From Mesobacillus persicus (lineage in GTDB: Bacteria > Bacillota > Bacilli > Bacillales > Cytobacillaceae): a stretch of 64,000 nucleotides of DNA. Shown piece after piece: positions 63,479 through 64,000 of the stretch. Position numbers and translations under genes: made by a program. Within the stretch, counting starts at the first letter, position 1; each line of letters starts with the position of its first letter. Location of the stretch: the NCBI RefSeq assembly GCF_900109925.1, contig NZ_FOBW01000003.1, forward strand, positions 124,001-188,000. Direction: 5' to 3'. Under the pieces are notes generated by a model that was given only the letters and a program-made list of their open reading frames with translations, searched no databases and was not told the origin of the DNA.

Positions 63479-64000
63479 TTATTCGTTTCCGTTTAAAATC
63501 GCATCAATGTTTTCTTTTCCAAAATCAGCTTCGTATTTTTCATATACAGACTGAATTGCCTCACGGAAAGGCGCAACATCCACATCTTCAACAACTTTTA
63601 CCCCATTATCTTTTACGACTTGTAACGAATCTTCGTCAGCTTGGGTACTAAGTTCACGGATTTTGTCTCCAGCTATTTTTGCTTCTTCTTTAAGAACGGA
63701 TTGATACTCACTAGGAACGGTATCCCAGATGCTTTTACTGAACATGATGATTGCAGGTGAGTAGATATGACCTGTTAATGACATGTGTGTTTGGTTTGCT
63801 TCATGAAGCTTATACGTATCTGCAATAATTAGCGGATTTTCCTGTGCATCAACAACTCCTTGTTGAAGGGCTGTTAGTGCTTCATTCCAAGCCATTGGTG
63901 TAGGTTGAGCGCCTAATGCCTCAAATGCATCAAGGTGAATTTGATTTTCCTGAGTACGAATTTTCAAGCCCTTTAAGTCCTCAGGTTTTGTAATTTCTTG
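63479..64000 (-). CDS. dctP: TRAP transporter substrate-binding protein DctP (partial)
   Basis: The frame is open to the window edge; only the C-terminal 173 residues are visible. KPEDLKGLKIRT, GAQPTPMAWNEALTALQQGVVDAQENP and FSKSIWDTVP are standard DctP segments; the conserved Arg in KIRT normally binds the substrate carboxylate. The signal peptide lies outside the window. It starts the TRAP operon with dctQ and dctM. Confidence 0.93.
   Translation of the reverse strand, partial: QEITKPEDLKGLKIRTQENQIHLDAFEALGAQPTPMAWNEALTALQQGVVDAQENPLIIADTYKLHEANQTHMSLTGHIYSPAIIMFSKSIWDTVPSEYQSVLKEEAKIAGDKIRELSTQADEDSLQVVKDNGVKVVEDVDVAPFREAIQSVYEKYEADFGKENIDAILNGNE

Overview
The window is chromosomal DNA from an endospore-forming member of the Bacillaceae. 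Gene order follows the Bacillus subtilis backbone: ymfFHIJK-rodZ-pgsA-cinA-recA-rny-ymdB-spoVS, then miaB-ymcA-cotE-mutS-mutL, miaA-hfq, spoVK-ynbA(hflX)-ynbB-glnR-glnA, lexA/yneA-yneB-ynzC-tkt-sirA-yneF, ccdA-ccdC and yneK. Spore and sporulation genes (spoVS, cotE, spoVK, sirA, a Spo0E-like phosphatase), GGAGG-type ribosome binding sites and T-rich intrinsic terminators support this. Genus is not certain from sequence alone; the departures from B. subtilis (korAB beside spoVS, mreBH beside mutL/miaA, a selenocysteine tRNA) suggest an environmental Bacillaceae lineage (inference).

Layout. 1-1.2 kb: end of a nucleoside ABC importer. 1.4-13.9 kb: EF-P modification genes (ymfF, ymfH, ymfI), cell-shape, lipid and DNA-repair genes, with a LexA box at the recA promoter. 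14.3-26.4 kb: korAB oxidoreductase, miaB-ymcA, cotE, an iron-sulfur protein on the minus strand, mutSL and tatA. 26.5-42.2 kb: mreBH, miaA-hfq, spoVK, hflX-ynbB, glnRA under a textbook GlnR-controlled promoter, the lexA/yneA divergent SOS region and tkt. 42.3-52.5 kb: a DUF3231 protein, sirA, a lipoprotein, a large structured repeat, a heterodimeric ABC exporter, a Spo0E-like protein too short for ordinary gene finding, ccdA/ccdC, and the guanidine exporter pair gdnC/gdnD behind a guanidine-I riboswitch. 52.6-64 kb is accessory: tRNA-Sec, MOSC protein, DUF1002 protein, class A PBP, flavin monooxygenase, a selenocysteine-containing glutaredoxin, a Mef-like efflux pump with its own attenuation leader, an SRPBCC protein and a TRAP transporter cut off by the window end.

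Main results. (1) A glutaredoxin-like gene (59024-59257) has an in-frame TGA exactly where the first active-site cysteine belongs (U-P-Y-C). A hairpin that fits the bacterial SECIS pattern follows it, and a tRNA-Sec with UCA anticodon lies 6.3 kb upstream. This reads as a selenoprotein, not a pseudogene. (2) The MFS pump at 59318-60553 is preceded by a promoter, a leader ORF encoding MTASMRLRFPTFIR and a strong terminator. The first eight residues match the ribosome-stalling leader known from streptococcal mef macrolide-efflux operons, so macrolide-inducible attenuation is predicted. (3) A guanidine-I riboswitch/terminator controls the ykkCD-type pair. (4) Two tandem-repeat arrays (21 bp x5, 53 bp x3) and several dispersed intergenic repeats are present. 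No CRISPR array, rRNA operon, insertion sequence or prophage was seen.
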